A stretch of DNA of 64,000 nucleotides from an uncultured Latescibacterota bacterium (lineage in GTDB: Bacteria; Latescibacterota; UBA2968). The notes below the pieces were generated by a model. That model was not told where the DNA came from, searched no databases, and saw nothing but the letters and a program-made list of their open reading frames with translations. Of the stretch, positions 16,593 through 24,194 are shown one piece after another. The number at the start of each line of letters is the position of its first letter. Position 1 is the stretch's first letter. The DNA is taken from NCBI GenBank assembly GCA_951812755.1, contig OX638329.1, positions 357,339 to 421,338 of the forward strand, given 5' to 3'. The translations under genes and the position numbers were made by a program.

Positions 16593-17231
16593 TCAACGTC
16601 TTTTAAGAAAGACAAAGGAACGCTTCCGTCGTGTAAACGGTAAGGTCAAAGTGGTTTCAGTGGCATAAATGTGGTCTGGAACACCGTTTGTAAACTCACT
16701 GAGAGAACCCGGACCTTTCATTGAAATAAGCACACCGCGGGGGGCGAGAAACGGTTCAACCCAATTCCAGAGTTGGGGAAGCCGTGCAACTGCGCGGGCT
16801 GTACCAATCAGAAATTTACCCGATAATGAGGAATCTCCAATAAGGTTCTCGGCGCGACTTCTGATAGCGAAAGTGTTTTGAAGGCCGAGCACAGTAATCG
16901 TTTCCTGGAGAAAAAGGGCTTTCATGCGGGCGGGTTCGAGGAGATAAACTTCGAGGTCGGACCTCATAATCTTGATCACAATACCCGGCAGACCAGCACC
17001 CGAACCCAAATCGAGGAGAGGTCCATCCATTGGAAGGTGCGGTACCAGCGAGAGACAATCGAGAATATGACGTTCCCATATAAAATTGCGGTCGTTACGG
17101 GAGATCAATCGAACGCGAGCCGACCAATCGGTAAGCAAATCGACATATTGCTGGAGCCTGACGACCTGTTCATGAGAAAAAGAAAGGTTGAAGGATCTCT
17201 CCGCAAGCTCAATGGCCTCATCGGGTTGCAT
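16593..17231 (-). CDS. rsmG: 16S rRNA (guanine527-N7)-methyltransferase
   Basis: A 212-residue RsmG (GidB) that methylates G527 of 16S rRNA using S-adenosylmethionine. The SAM-binding motif LLDLGSGAGLPGIVIKI and the downstream TARAVARLPQLWNW block are typical. The start at MQPDEAIELAE is preferred because AAAGGTG lies 7 bases upstream; a longer frame exists. In many bacteria parA and parB follow this gene, but here they are absent and parS-like sites lie on both sides. The gene is transcribed after mnmE, about 190 bases downstream of it. Confidence 0.93.
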   Translation of the reverse strand: MQPDEAIELAERSFNLSFSHEQVVRLQQYVDLLTDWSARVRLISRNDRNFIWERHILDCLSLVPHLPMDGPLLDLGSGAGLPGIVIKIMRSDLEVYLLEPARMKALFLQETITVLGLQNTFAIRSRAENLIGDSSLSGKFLIGTARAVARLPQLWNWVEPFLAPRGVLISMKGPGSLSEFTNGVPDHIYATETTLTLPFTRRKRSFVFLKRR

Positions 17232-17254
17232 TGGATACACCTTTAGAAAAGGCG

Positions 17255-17299
17255 GTAAGAGGTAACGCGTAAGAGGAGAGTACACGGCCCAACGTACCC
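17255..17299. repeat. GTAAGAGG dispersed repeat, copy 1
   Basis: A 45-base segment with two GTAAGAGG units followed by AGTAC-cGCCCA-CTACCC-like sequence. A close copy lies at 49919-49962. Each sits just upstream of a minus-strand gene start (rsmG here, addA there), on the same strand. It resembles a short intergenic repeat. Confidence 0.55.
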
Positions 17300-17336
17300 G
17301 TCCTCAGTCTCCAGCCCCAGCCTCTATTCTTATCAC

Positions 17337-17367
17337 ATGTTTCACGTGGAACGTTTTACAACTGGTC
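17337..17367. promoter_or_regulatory. parS-like site 2 in a 31-bp repeat
   Basis: Second exact copy of the 31-bp repeat, with the parS-like core at 17338-17353. It lies between mnmE and rsmG, 785 bases from copy 1. Confidence 0.75.
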
Positions 17368-17416
17368 AATGAATGAGCCTGAGGGACGGCTCATTGTACA
17401 TCATCCTCAGACCAGT
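17361..17416 (-). terminator. Nested hairpins after mnmE
   Basis: An inner 8-bp stem (AATGAGCC 17372-17379 / GGCTCATT 17388-17395) lies inside outer arms ACTGGTC (17361-17367) and GACCAGT (17410-17416). It follows the mnmE stop and could end its transcript, although there is no run of T. Confidence 0.4.
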
Positions 17417-17422
17417 TCAACA

Positions 17423-18769
17423 TTATTTGCCAATACAAAAGGTTTTGAAGATTCGATCAAGAACATCATCTGGAGTAGTCTCCCCAATGATCGCGGCAAG
17501 CGCGTCGAGTGCAACGCGGAGATCCATGGCAATAATTTCCCCTGGATTGCCGAATTCAAGGCTTTGAAGAGCCTCGGAGAGTCCCGTTGAAGCCTGTTGA
17601 AGTGCGAGAACATGCCGTTCTTTGGTGACAATTTCGTCAGGCAGATCGCTCTTTCCCAGGAGAGTTTCGCGAAGGCGATCACGCAGGGTGGAGATGCCAT
17701 CGCCTGTTTTGGCTGAAAGAATAAGTTGGGGATGGAGAGACTGAACGCTTTGCCAACCCGTGTAGATACCGAGGTCGCTCTTATTGAGAACAAGAAATGC
17801 GAGACCATAACGACTGATGTTGTCCAGATCCAGGGTAGATGGAGGAAGCGATCCATCTACAATATAGAGAACAATAGCTGCGCGGTCTATGAATTGCTGG
17901 GACCGACGCGTACCCTCTCGTTCCACCGGGTCGTCAGTGTCGCGAATACCAGCAGTATCAACCAGGGTCACAGTGATTCCATTGAGGTCTATCTGCTCTT
18001 CAATTGTGTCCCGAGTTGTACCGGGAATATCTGTAACAATCGCGCGGTCTTCTTCAAGAAGTCGGTTAAGAAGGCTGGATTTTCCCACATTGGGTTGACC
18101 AGCGAGAGTGATGACAGCCCCTTCACGAATAATTTTTCCGCGTTCATACGAAAGAATGAGATCTTCAATATGCCTTGAAGCCTGAGCGATCGGTGGCTTA
18201 ATCATCTCTACATCTATCTCTACATCCTCGGAAAAGTCTAAACCGGCTTCAAGAAGCATGGCAGCCTGACGAATAGATTCTGCCATTTTTGCGAAACGGC
18301 GATGAAGCCCTCCTCGCAGTTGAAAAAAAGCAGATTGGAGGCTCAGATCAGATTTCGCGGTGATCATATCAGAAACTGCTTCGGCCTGTGAGAGGTCTAT
18401 TTTACCGTTGAGAAAAGCTCGTCTGGTAAATTCTCCCGGTCCAGCGGGTCGAGCACCTTCATGGAAAATTGCTTCCATAATCCGTCTGAGGAGAAAAGGT
18501 CCCCCATGACAGTTAAATTCAACTGTATCCTCGCCGGTAAAGGAATTGGGAGCACGCATGACCGAGACCAGGATTTTGTCAAAATCCCGGCCCTGAATAT
18601 AGAGATGTCCAAAAGAAAGTTGGCGAGATGGAAGGTGGCTCAGGGGGGTTTTGCCTTTGAAGAAACGTTCTGCAATTGAGATGGCATCTGGTCCGCTGAG
18701 CCTGATGATGCCAATTGCCCCTTCGCCTGGAGCAGTGGCGATTGCCGCGATGGTATCTTTGTCAGACAT
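17423..18769 (-). CDS. mnmE: tRNA uridine-5-carboxymethylaminomethyl modification GTPase
   Basis: A 448-residue MnmE (TrmE). With MnmG it modifies the wobble uridine of several tRNAs. An N-terminal folate-binding domain (TIAAIATAPGEGAIGIIRLSG) is followed by helices and an inserted Ras-like G domain: G1 GQPNVGKSS, G2 PGTTRD, G3 DTAG, G4 NKSD. The C-terminus FCIGK has the catalytic Cys of the CIGK motif. Its start lies 13 bases after the yidC stop, in the run rpmH-rnpA-yidC-mnmE-rsmG. mnmG is not in the window. Confidence 0.97.
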   Translation of the reverse strand: MSDKDTIAAIATAPGEGAIGIIRLSGPDAISIAERFFKGKTPLSHLPSRQLSFGHLYIQGRDFDKILVSVMRAPNSFTGEDTVEFNCHGGPFLLRRIMEAIFHEGARPAGPGEFTRRAFLNGKIDLSQAEAVSDMITAKSDLSLQSAFFQLRGGLHRRFAKMAESIRQAAMLLEAGLDFSEDVEIDVEMIKPPIAQASRHIEDLILSYERGKIIREGAVITLAGQPNVGKSSLLNRLLEEDRAIVTDIPGTTRDTIEEQIDLNGITVTLVDTAGIRDTDDPVEREGTRRSQQFIDRAAIVLYIVDGSLPPSTLDLDNISRYGLAFLVLNKSDLGIYTGWQSVQSLHPQLILSAKTGDGISTLRDRLRETLLGKSDLPDEIVTKERHVLALQQASTGLSEALQSLEFGNPGEIIAMDLRVALDALAAIIGETTPDDVLDRIFKTFCIGK

Positions 18770-18782
18770 AGAAATAAACCGA

Positions 18783-20486
18783 TCAGGACGTGCCCAACAT
18801 CGATTTGGTTCTTTCCATGATGATCTGTTGGGCGAGGGTCAGCACATTGTAGAGTGTATAATAAAAGACGAGGCCAGAGGACATACTCCAGAAAATATAG
18901 GTGAGAAAGACGGGCATGAGATAAACAAGAATGGCCTGTTTGGGATCTTTCATCATCATCTTTTGCTGAATAAACATCGACACGCCCATTAAAAGAGGCA
19001 AGAGGTGCAGGTCAAAACCACCAATGGGGATGGTATCTGGTTGGGAAAGGTCGGTGATCCAGAGAGCGAATCCAGCTTGCCGGAGTTCAATAGTACCGCG
19101 AAACAGAGAGAAAAGAGAAAACAGTATGGGCATCTGTAAAACCATAGGCAAACATCCACCAATGGGGTTGATCTTCTCGTCCCGGTAGAGTTTCATCATC
19201 GCCTGGTTCATTTTTTGCTGGTCTTTAGCATAACGCTCGCGGAGTTCGGCAATTTTGGGTTGGAGCGTCTGCATCTTGGCAGTGGATTCAAGACTCTTGT
19301 GCGTGAGTGGGAAAACAACGACCTTGACGAGAATAGAAAAAAGGATTATGACCACACCGTAATTTGGAACCAGAGCGTGCATGGCCAAGAAGGCTTTAAG
19401 AATTAAAATTGTAACTGGCTTGAGAATGGAACGCACAAAATAAGGACCGTAATCGACAAAGTCATCGAGGTCCAGTTCTCGTTCAAGTCCATCGAGGTCG
19501 CGATTTTGAGCACGCAAAATGTCATAAGAAATTGGGCCAACATATGCGGAGTAATTGATAATATTAAGTCCGGATTCAGCATACATATCAAAAGCAAAAT
19601 CGCGATAAGAAAAGCCAAGTGGGTCAATTTTATTATCACCGTACAGGGTGAGGTCATAACGACCATCATTGGGGATAACCGCGGCGAGAAAGTATTTATT
19701 CCTTACGCCAATCCAGGTCAGTTGACCGCTCGGGGGCGTCTCTTTTTCCTGAAGGCGGTCTGTATCCCATGTTTCAACTTCCCCTCCCATGTAGGTGACG
19801 ATTTGTTCGTAAGCACCTTCGTAAAAACTCTCTGAAGTACCGCGCTTATCTTCTGTATCAGCGAGACCACCATCCCACGTTATCGCCAATTTATCATCTC
19901 GAGCAAGCCCCTCAGCTATGACGGAAATGTGAATGCGATATCGGTTGCCCTGAAAACGGAAACGTTTCTCGACTGGACCACGCGGAGATTGGGCGCGAAA
20001 TACGATCAAGTCTTGCGTATCACCATAAATGTCAAGGCGGTCGCGGTCGGGGATAAATTCGAGACTATTGAGGGACTCACTTGCAATAGTAGCTCCAAGT
20101 CCAGCACCGCTGGGTGCCATCAATTCCAGCCAATTGCCATTGCCATCAAAGTAGGTCTTGAGTTGCCAACTGGTAATTACGCCACCGCGCGTGGAGATGA
20201 CAGCGCGATAGAGTTCGGCATCTATGACAATATCACGTGCCTGGAAGGTCGATGTAGAGACTGGCTTTTCGTCCTGGATAGGAGGTTGCTGGATTTCTGG
20301 TTGTTGTGTGGGTTGACGTTCGGGAGGTGTATCGGTAATCTGCGGTAGTTCAGTTTGGCGAGGGGCAGGTTTTTCTACAGGAGCAGAAGGCTGAGGAGTG
20401 TCACCCTGCAGGAGTTGCATGTAATACGGCATCAGTATCAAAATCAGGCCGATTAACGCAAAGGCAATTACCGTGCGTTTATCCAT
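18783..20486 (-). CDS. yidC: Membrane protein insertase YidC
   Basis: A 567-residue YidC of the Gram-negative type. It inserts and folds inner-membrane proteins, alone or with the Sec translocon. One N-terminal helix (TVIAFALIGLILILMPYYM) is followed by a proline- and glutamine-rich linker, a large periplasmic beta domain (about 70-350), and the conserved five-helix core from GVVIILFSILVKVVVFPL, with the coiled region KMQTLQPKIAELRERY. The long periplasmic domain supports a diderm host. AAGGAC lies before the ATG. The usual yidD between rnpA and yidC is missing; only 67 bases separate the two genes. Confidence 0.97.
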   Translation of the reverse strand: MDKRTVIAFALIGLILILMPYYMQLLQGDTPQPSAPVEKPAPRQTELPQITDTPPERQPTQQPEIQQPPIQDEKPVSTSTFQARDIVIDAELYRAVISTRGGVITSWQLKTYFDGNGNWLELMAPSGAGLGATIASESLNSLEFIPDRDRLDIYGDTQDLIVFRAQSPRGPVEKRFRFQGNRYRIHISVIAEGLARDDKLAITWDGGLADTEDKRGTSESFYEGAYEQIVTYMGGEVETWDTDRLQEKETPPSGQLTWIGVRNKYFLAAVIPNDGRYDLTLYGDNKIDPLGFSYRDFAFDMYAESGLNIINYSAYVGPISYDILRAQNRDLDGLERELDLDDFVDYGPYFVRSILKPVTILILKAFLAMHALVPNYGVVIILFSILVKVVVFPLTHKSLESTAKMQTLQPKIAELRERYAKDQQKMNQAMMKLYRDEKINPIGGCLPMVLQMPILFSLFSLFRGTIELRQAGFALWITDLSQPDTIPIGGFDLHLLPLLMGVSMFIQQKMMMKDPKQAILVYLMPVFLTYIFWSMSSGLVFYYTLYNVLTLAQQIIMERTKSMLGTS

Positions 20487-20553
20487 AGATTAAGTCCTTC
20501 TACATATTTGATTGAGAATAGTTGATGAAAGGAAGGAATTGCAAAAAAGGAGA

Positions 20554-20883
20554 TCAACAGTCGATAAGACCGAGCTTTTGAAACGCGAGGTGTAGTTCCA
20601 GACGGAGTTCGGCATAAGAGACACCGTAAGCGTGGTCTCCTATGGAGATAATCATCAAAGAGTGAGGATGGCCTAAAGGTATTAGTTCGGAACATATTGC
20701 ACGTACTTGCCGGCGGATGCGATTGCGCCGAACTGCGTTTCCAAATTTTTTCCGAATTGAAATGAGCGTTAGATCCATCTCGGAAGTACCAATCCGAACA
20801 TGAACCCAACGCCCACGAAAGATTTGGCCGTGCTGTCGAATTTTCGCTATTTCGCGTCGAATGCGTAGGTTGGGTGTTCCCAT
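20554..20883 (-). CDS. rnpA: Ribonuclease P protein component
   Basis: A 109-residue protein subunit of RNase P, which trims the 5' leader of tRNA precursors. The RNR motif is clear: KKFGNAVRRNRIRRQVR. The central cleft residues FRGRWVHVRI are also typical. The ATG at 20883 has AGGTG 6 bases upstream; a TTG at 20901 overlapping the rpmH stop is an alternative start. It belongs to the classic rpmH-rnpA-yidC-mnmE operon. Confidence 0.92.
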   Translation of the reverse strand: MGTPNLRIRREIAKIRQHGQIFRGRWVHVRIGTSEMDLTLISIRKKFGNAVRRNRIRRQVRAICSELIPLGHPHSLMIISIGDHAYGVSYAELRLELHLAFQKLGLIDC

Positions 20884-20897
20884 AACACACCTACATA

Positions 20898-21032
20898 TCA
20901 ATGCGATAGCTGCTTGCGACCCTTTCGGCGCCGTCGATTGAGCACATGGCGACCACCAGGAGAACTCATGCGCGCGCGAAAACCATGTTTATTTTTGCGC
21001 TTGCGATTATGTGGTTGAAACGTCCGTTTCAT
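20898..21032 (-). CDS. rpmH: 50S ribosomal protein L34
   Basis: A 44-residue protein read directly from the sequence: [19 protein letters not shown], then [20 protein letters not shown] and KQLSH. Length, basic composition and the opening MKRT-x-QP are diagnostic of L34. GAGGTGG precedes the ATG. It heads the leftward operon and is divergent from dnaA, the usual arrangement near bacterial origins. Confidence 0.97.
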   Translation of the reverse strand: MKRTFQPHNRKRKNKHGFRARMSSPGGRHVLNRRRRKGRKQLSH

Positions 21033-21087
21033 CAAACCACCTCGTATCTACAAAAATTTCAATTATCTATATCGACAAAGAGTTTGG

Positions 21088-21116
21088 AATATAGATGTGC
21101 ATATCTCGTTTGTCAA
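21088..21116 (-). promoter_or_regulatory. Sigma-70-type promoter of rpmH
   Basis: On the minus strand, TTGACA (21116-21111) and TATATT (21093-21088) are separated by exactly 17 bases, about 55 bases before the rpmH ATG. This is a near-consensus promoter for rpmH-rnpA-yidC-mnmE-rsmG. Confidence 0.75.
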
Positions 21117-21148
21117 GGGATTTCCCGTTGATAAGAGATCTCTGTAAT

Positions 21149-21192
21149 TACACTACTATATATAGTGTACATTTTTTTTGTACACTATATAT
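21149..21192. promoter_or_regulatory. Palindrome array in the rpmH-dnaA gap
   Basis: Three copies of a TACACTA/TAGTGTA word: 21149-21155, 21063-type inverse at 21163-21169, and 21081-type at 21181-21187. The last two lie in a perfect 14-bp inverted repeat (21158-21171 / 21179-21192) around seven T. It directly abuts the -35 box proposed for dnaA, so it may be an operator or a structural element controlling dnaA. Confidence 0.55.
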
Positions 21193-21220
21193 TGACTTTT
21201 TACTATTATTTTACTATTTT
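21192..21220 (+). promoter_or_regulatory. Candidate promoter of dnaA
   Basis: TTGACT (21192-21197), 17 bases, then TATTTT (21215-21220), about 340 bases before the dnaA ATG. The -35 box abuts the large inverted repeat to its left. The rest of the 21221-21561 leader shows no clear gene, so dnaA would have a long 5' leader or a second promoter. Confidence 0.45.
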
Positions 21221-21561
21221 TCAAATGTTTATTAACATTCTTCTTTGACCAAAACGCACTTGACACCGCTTATTTCATTGCTTAGTTTTCGATTAGCTTT
21301 CAGAATCTTTTGAAAATCCACTTTTGAAGTGGCTTCCCCCACCGTAGTCTGCTGTTAAAAATAACCGAACTGTTTCGATTTCAAAATTTCAGAATACTTT
21401 CAATTTTCCTTCCCTCAATTGAGAGCCTCCCACCTTCTGACGCGAAATCAACCTCCCTTATATTCGGATTTCTCAGACAACGGTTTCCAAGTCTTAAAGC
21501 ACCCTATTGATATGTCCTTTAGTTGGCGCGTGTTTGCCAGCCATAGACGGATATTTGCACT

Positions 21562-22944
21562 ATGGATGAACGCTCTTCTAACTTATGGAACCGGTGTCTC
21601 CACGCCATCCAGGAAAAAATACAGGATCAAAGTTTTGAAACCTGGTTTGCTCCTATTACGGCACAACAATTTACCTCTGAAGAAGCTATTCTGAAGGTGC
21701 CAGAGAGAATTTATGCCGATTGGTTAGAGCAAAATTACATCGGGTTGATCAAAACGACCATCCAGGAAGTCTTCACATGGAATCCGCGGATAAGTTTTAC
21801 GGTTGGTGATACGCATCAACAGATGGCACCTCCCGTGACACAGGGTCCCGAATTTATGCACGGAGCACCTCTCGATTCCGTATCTGCGGCGCCATCTCTT
21901 CATCCTGGACCTGTCCAACCTGTATTTCCTCTGAATCCACGCTACCGGTTTGACAATTTTGTTGTCGGTGACAGCAATGAGGTCTCGTTTTCGGCAGCAA
22001 AAGCCACAGCAGAGTTACCTGGACAAACGGCTTTTAATCCCCTTGTCCTTTATAGCGGCGTTGGATTGGGAAAAACCCACCTGCTACAGGCTATTGGTGC
22101 ATACTGTATCGAAATGGGGACAGCCCAACGGGTAGTTTATGTTACTGCACAACAGTTTCTTACAGATTATTTAGAAGGAATCAATCGCGGAACGACCTCT
22201 AATTTCTATCAAACCTATCGCCAGGCGGATGTGTTGCTGGTTGATGACATCCAGTATTATGTGAAAACCGAAGGTTGCCAAAGAGAATTTATCCATACAT
22301 TTAATGCCCTATTTCAAGCAGATAAACAGATCATCATCAGCTCTGACCGTCCGCCATCCCATCTCAAAGGGTTTGAAGATCGGTTGATTTCTCGATTTCA
22401 ATGGGGTTTGGTTACCAATATCGAAGCGCCAGACCTTCCCACTCGTGTGGCAATTTTAATGCAAAAAGCAGAAGAAATGGGCGTTTCATTGTCCCACGAA
22501 ATTGCCAGTTTCTTAGCTGAACAGATCAATACGAATATACGCGAACTTGAAGGTGCATTAAAACGCCTAATTGCTTTTACCAAATTACAACGCTATCCAC
22601 TCACGATTGAAACAGCGCGAAAGACGCTATTAAGCCCGCCCCAAAAGACCAAACCGACTATTACTATTGAAGGCATTCAAAAAGCAGCAGCCCACTTTTT
22701 TGAAATACCTTTAGATAAACTGGTGGGTACAACCCGAAAGCAGGATGTGGCAACAGCCCGTCATGTGAGTATGTATTTGAGCAAGTCCCTTACAGGTGCT
22801 CCACTCAAGACGATTGGTCTGCAATTTGGAAACCGCGATCACAGCACAGTTATTCACGCGTGTCGGAGAATAGAGAGCAAAATATCAGCGGATCCAGAAT
22901 TTGAACATCTTGTCAGTGAACTACAAGATCATATTGTAGGTTAA
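21562..22944 (+). CDS. dnaA: Chromosomal replication initiator protein DnaA
   Basis: A 460-residue initiator that binds DnaA boxes at oriC and opens the duplex. Domain I (residues 1-75: LWNRCLHAIQEKIQDQSFETWF) and a short linker precede the AAA+ domain III: Walker A GVGLGKTHLLQ, Walker B LLVDDIQYY, sensor ISSDRPPSHL and the box VII Arg in FEDRLISRFQWG. Domain IV ends with the DnaA-box-binding signature FGNRDHSTVIHACRRIE. It is read toward the oriC array just downstream and is divergent from rpmH. Confidence 0.98.
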   Translation: MDERSSNLWNRCLHAIQEKIQDQSFETWFAPITAQQFTSEEAILKVPERIYADWLEQNYIGLIKTTIQEVFTWNPRISFTVGDTHQQMAPPVTQGPEFMHGAPLDSVSAAPSLHPGPVQPVFPLNPRYRFDNFVVGDSNEVSFSAAKATAELPGQTAFNPLVLYSGVGLGKTHLLQAIGAYCIEMGTAQRVVYVTAQQFLTDYLEGINRGTTSNFYQTYRQADVLLVDDIQYYVKTEGCQREFIHTFNALFQADKQIIISSDRPPSHLKGFEDRLISRFQWGLVTNIEAPDLPTRVAILMQKAEEMGVSLSHEIASFLAEQINTNIRELEGALKRLIAFTKLQRYPLTIETARKTLLSPPQKTKPTITIEGIQKAAAHFFEIPLDKLVGTTRKQDVATARHVSMYLSKSLTGAPLKTIGLQFGNRDHSTVIHACRRIESKISADPEFEHLVSELQDHIVG

Positions 22945-22992
22945 GGAGTAAAAGCCCAGTAATGATATAAGCAGACGGATATTAAATATATG

Positions 22993-23029
22993 CCTCAGAC
23001 TTCTATGGAAGTCTGGGGTTTATTTTTTT
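22993..23029 (+). terminator. Terminator of dnaA
   Basis: An 11-bp stem with one mismatch pair (CCTCAGACTTC / GAAGTCTGGGG), a 4-base loop and then TTTATTTTTTT, 48 bases after the dnaA stop. It isolates dnaA transcription from oriC. Confidence 0.88.
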
Positions 23030-23039
23030 CTATGGGCGT

Positions 23040-23420
23040 CGGTTACCCACATTGTGTATTTGTATTATTTATAAAATCAGAATTTGTACATGATATACCA
23101 TAATAATAATAACACTGTGAATTCTGTGGAAAATGAGTGAAAAAAAGAACAACCCGCGAGAAAATAGAGAGATAAGAAAATTTCTGCCAATTTGACATTG
23201 TGTATTTCTGTGTGGAAAAAGTGTGGAAAGAGTGTGTGGTTTTCCACAATTGAGAATGTGGATTGAATTTCCACACAAATAATCCACAAGTTATCCAGAT
23301 TCTTTTCCACATACAAAAACTTGTGCACAGGGTTGTGCACAGACACTATTTCTCTTTAAAAATCAATGAGTTCTTATTTTTTTGAACAATGTCCAGGAAA
23401 TTGAGTTATCCACATTGGAG
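23040..23420. other. Chromosomal replication origin (oriC) with DnaA-box array
   Basis: A gene-free AT-rich stretch with many DnaA-box-like sites in both orientations. Exact: TTATCCACA 23406-23414. Near: TGTGGAAAA 23125 and 23211, TGTGGAAAG 23222, TTTTCCACA 23240 and 23303, TGTGGATTG 23257, ATTTCCACA 23267, TAATCCACA 23280, TTATCCAGA 23291. Two TTGTGCACA words lie 12 bases apart at 23321 and 23333. An AT-rich segment (23345-23395) between these and the last box could be the unwinding element. Position directly after dnaA fits a typical origin. Confidence 0.88.
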
Positions 23421-23534
23421 AAATCTACTGTTGATTAGTGTATCAGTTTGACGGAGGACTTTCTTTTTTTAAGGAGATATGTTTATATTGTTCTGTGTCG
23501 TCAGGTAGGCTATCTCAACAATTATTCGCAGGAG

Positions 23535-24167
23535 ATGATTGAGGTGCAGAGTTATGATTCTCAAAAAGCGATGTGTGTATTGAGCAAAAAGGATCGCACA
23601 CTCGGTCAATTAATCGATCAGGCAGGACCAATAACCATTGAGTTCCCAAAACGATTAAACGCTTTTGATGCGCTTTTGCGGTCGATTATCTATCAACAAC
23701 TCTCAGGGAAAGCGGCCGCTACCATTCACAAACGGGTGCGTGCCCTGTTTTCGGGGAGAGACATCAACCCGGATCAAGTACTTGCGATGGATGATCAGAT
23801 GCTTCGCAATGCGGGAATGTCCCGGGCAAAAGTGGCCGCGGTAAATGATCTCGCGGAAAAAACTATGGATGGGCTGATTCCCTCGAGCTCACGCCTTCGC
23901 GAAATGTCGGACGCCGATATTGTAGAAAACCTCACACAAGTGCGTGGCATTGGGGAGTGGACCGTTCAAATGCTTCTGATGTTTCAGCTCGGTAGGCCAG
24001 ATGTACTCCCGACAAAAGATTTAGGGGTACGCAAGGGATTTATGCTTACTTATGGGTTGGACCAGTTGCCAGCAGAAAAAAAAATGATGGTCTATTGCGA
24101 GCGGTGGAGACCTTATCGGTCAGTGGGGAGCTGGTACATGTGGCGGGCAATCGAGTTGTGGGGGTAA
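23535..24167 (+). CDS. DNA-3-methyladenine glycosylase II (HhH-GPD, AlkA-like)
   Basis: A protein of about 210 residues that removes alkylated bases. The HhH-GPD fold is visible: SIIYQQLSGKAAATIHKRV, the hairpin LTQVRGIGEWTVQMLLMF and the catalytic Asp in VLPTKDLGVRKG. The start is uncertain. MIEVQSYDSQ gives the usual length, but GGAG sits almost against that ATG; TTG 23448 and ATG 23571 are alternatives. The C-terminal RPYRSVGSWYMWR is typical of the yeast MAG1/bacterial short branch. It abuts oriC on the right. Confidence 0.88.
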   Translation: MIEVQSYDSQKAMCVLSKKDRTLGQLIDQAGPITIEFPKRLNAFDALLRSIIYQQLSGKAAATIHKRVRALFSGRDINPDQVLAMDDQMLRNAGMSRAKVAAVNDLAEKTMDGLIPSSSRLREMSDADIVENLTQVRGIGEWTVQMLLMFQLGRPDVLPTKDLGVRKGFMLTYGLDQLPAEKKMMVYCERWRPYRSVGSWYMWRAIELWG

Positions 24168-24194
24168 ATTCTTTATTTATAAATGGAGTGCATT

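Noticed and set aside
20468-20890. 140-codon frame overlapping rnpA and the yidC start
   Set aside because: Different frame of the rnpA region; the RNR motif of rnpA fixes the true frame.
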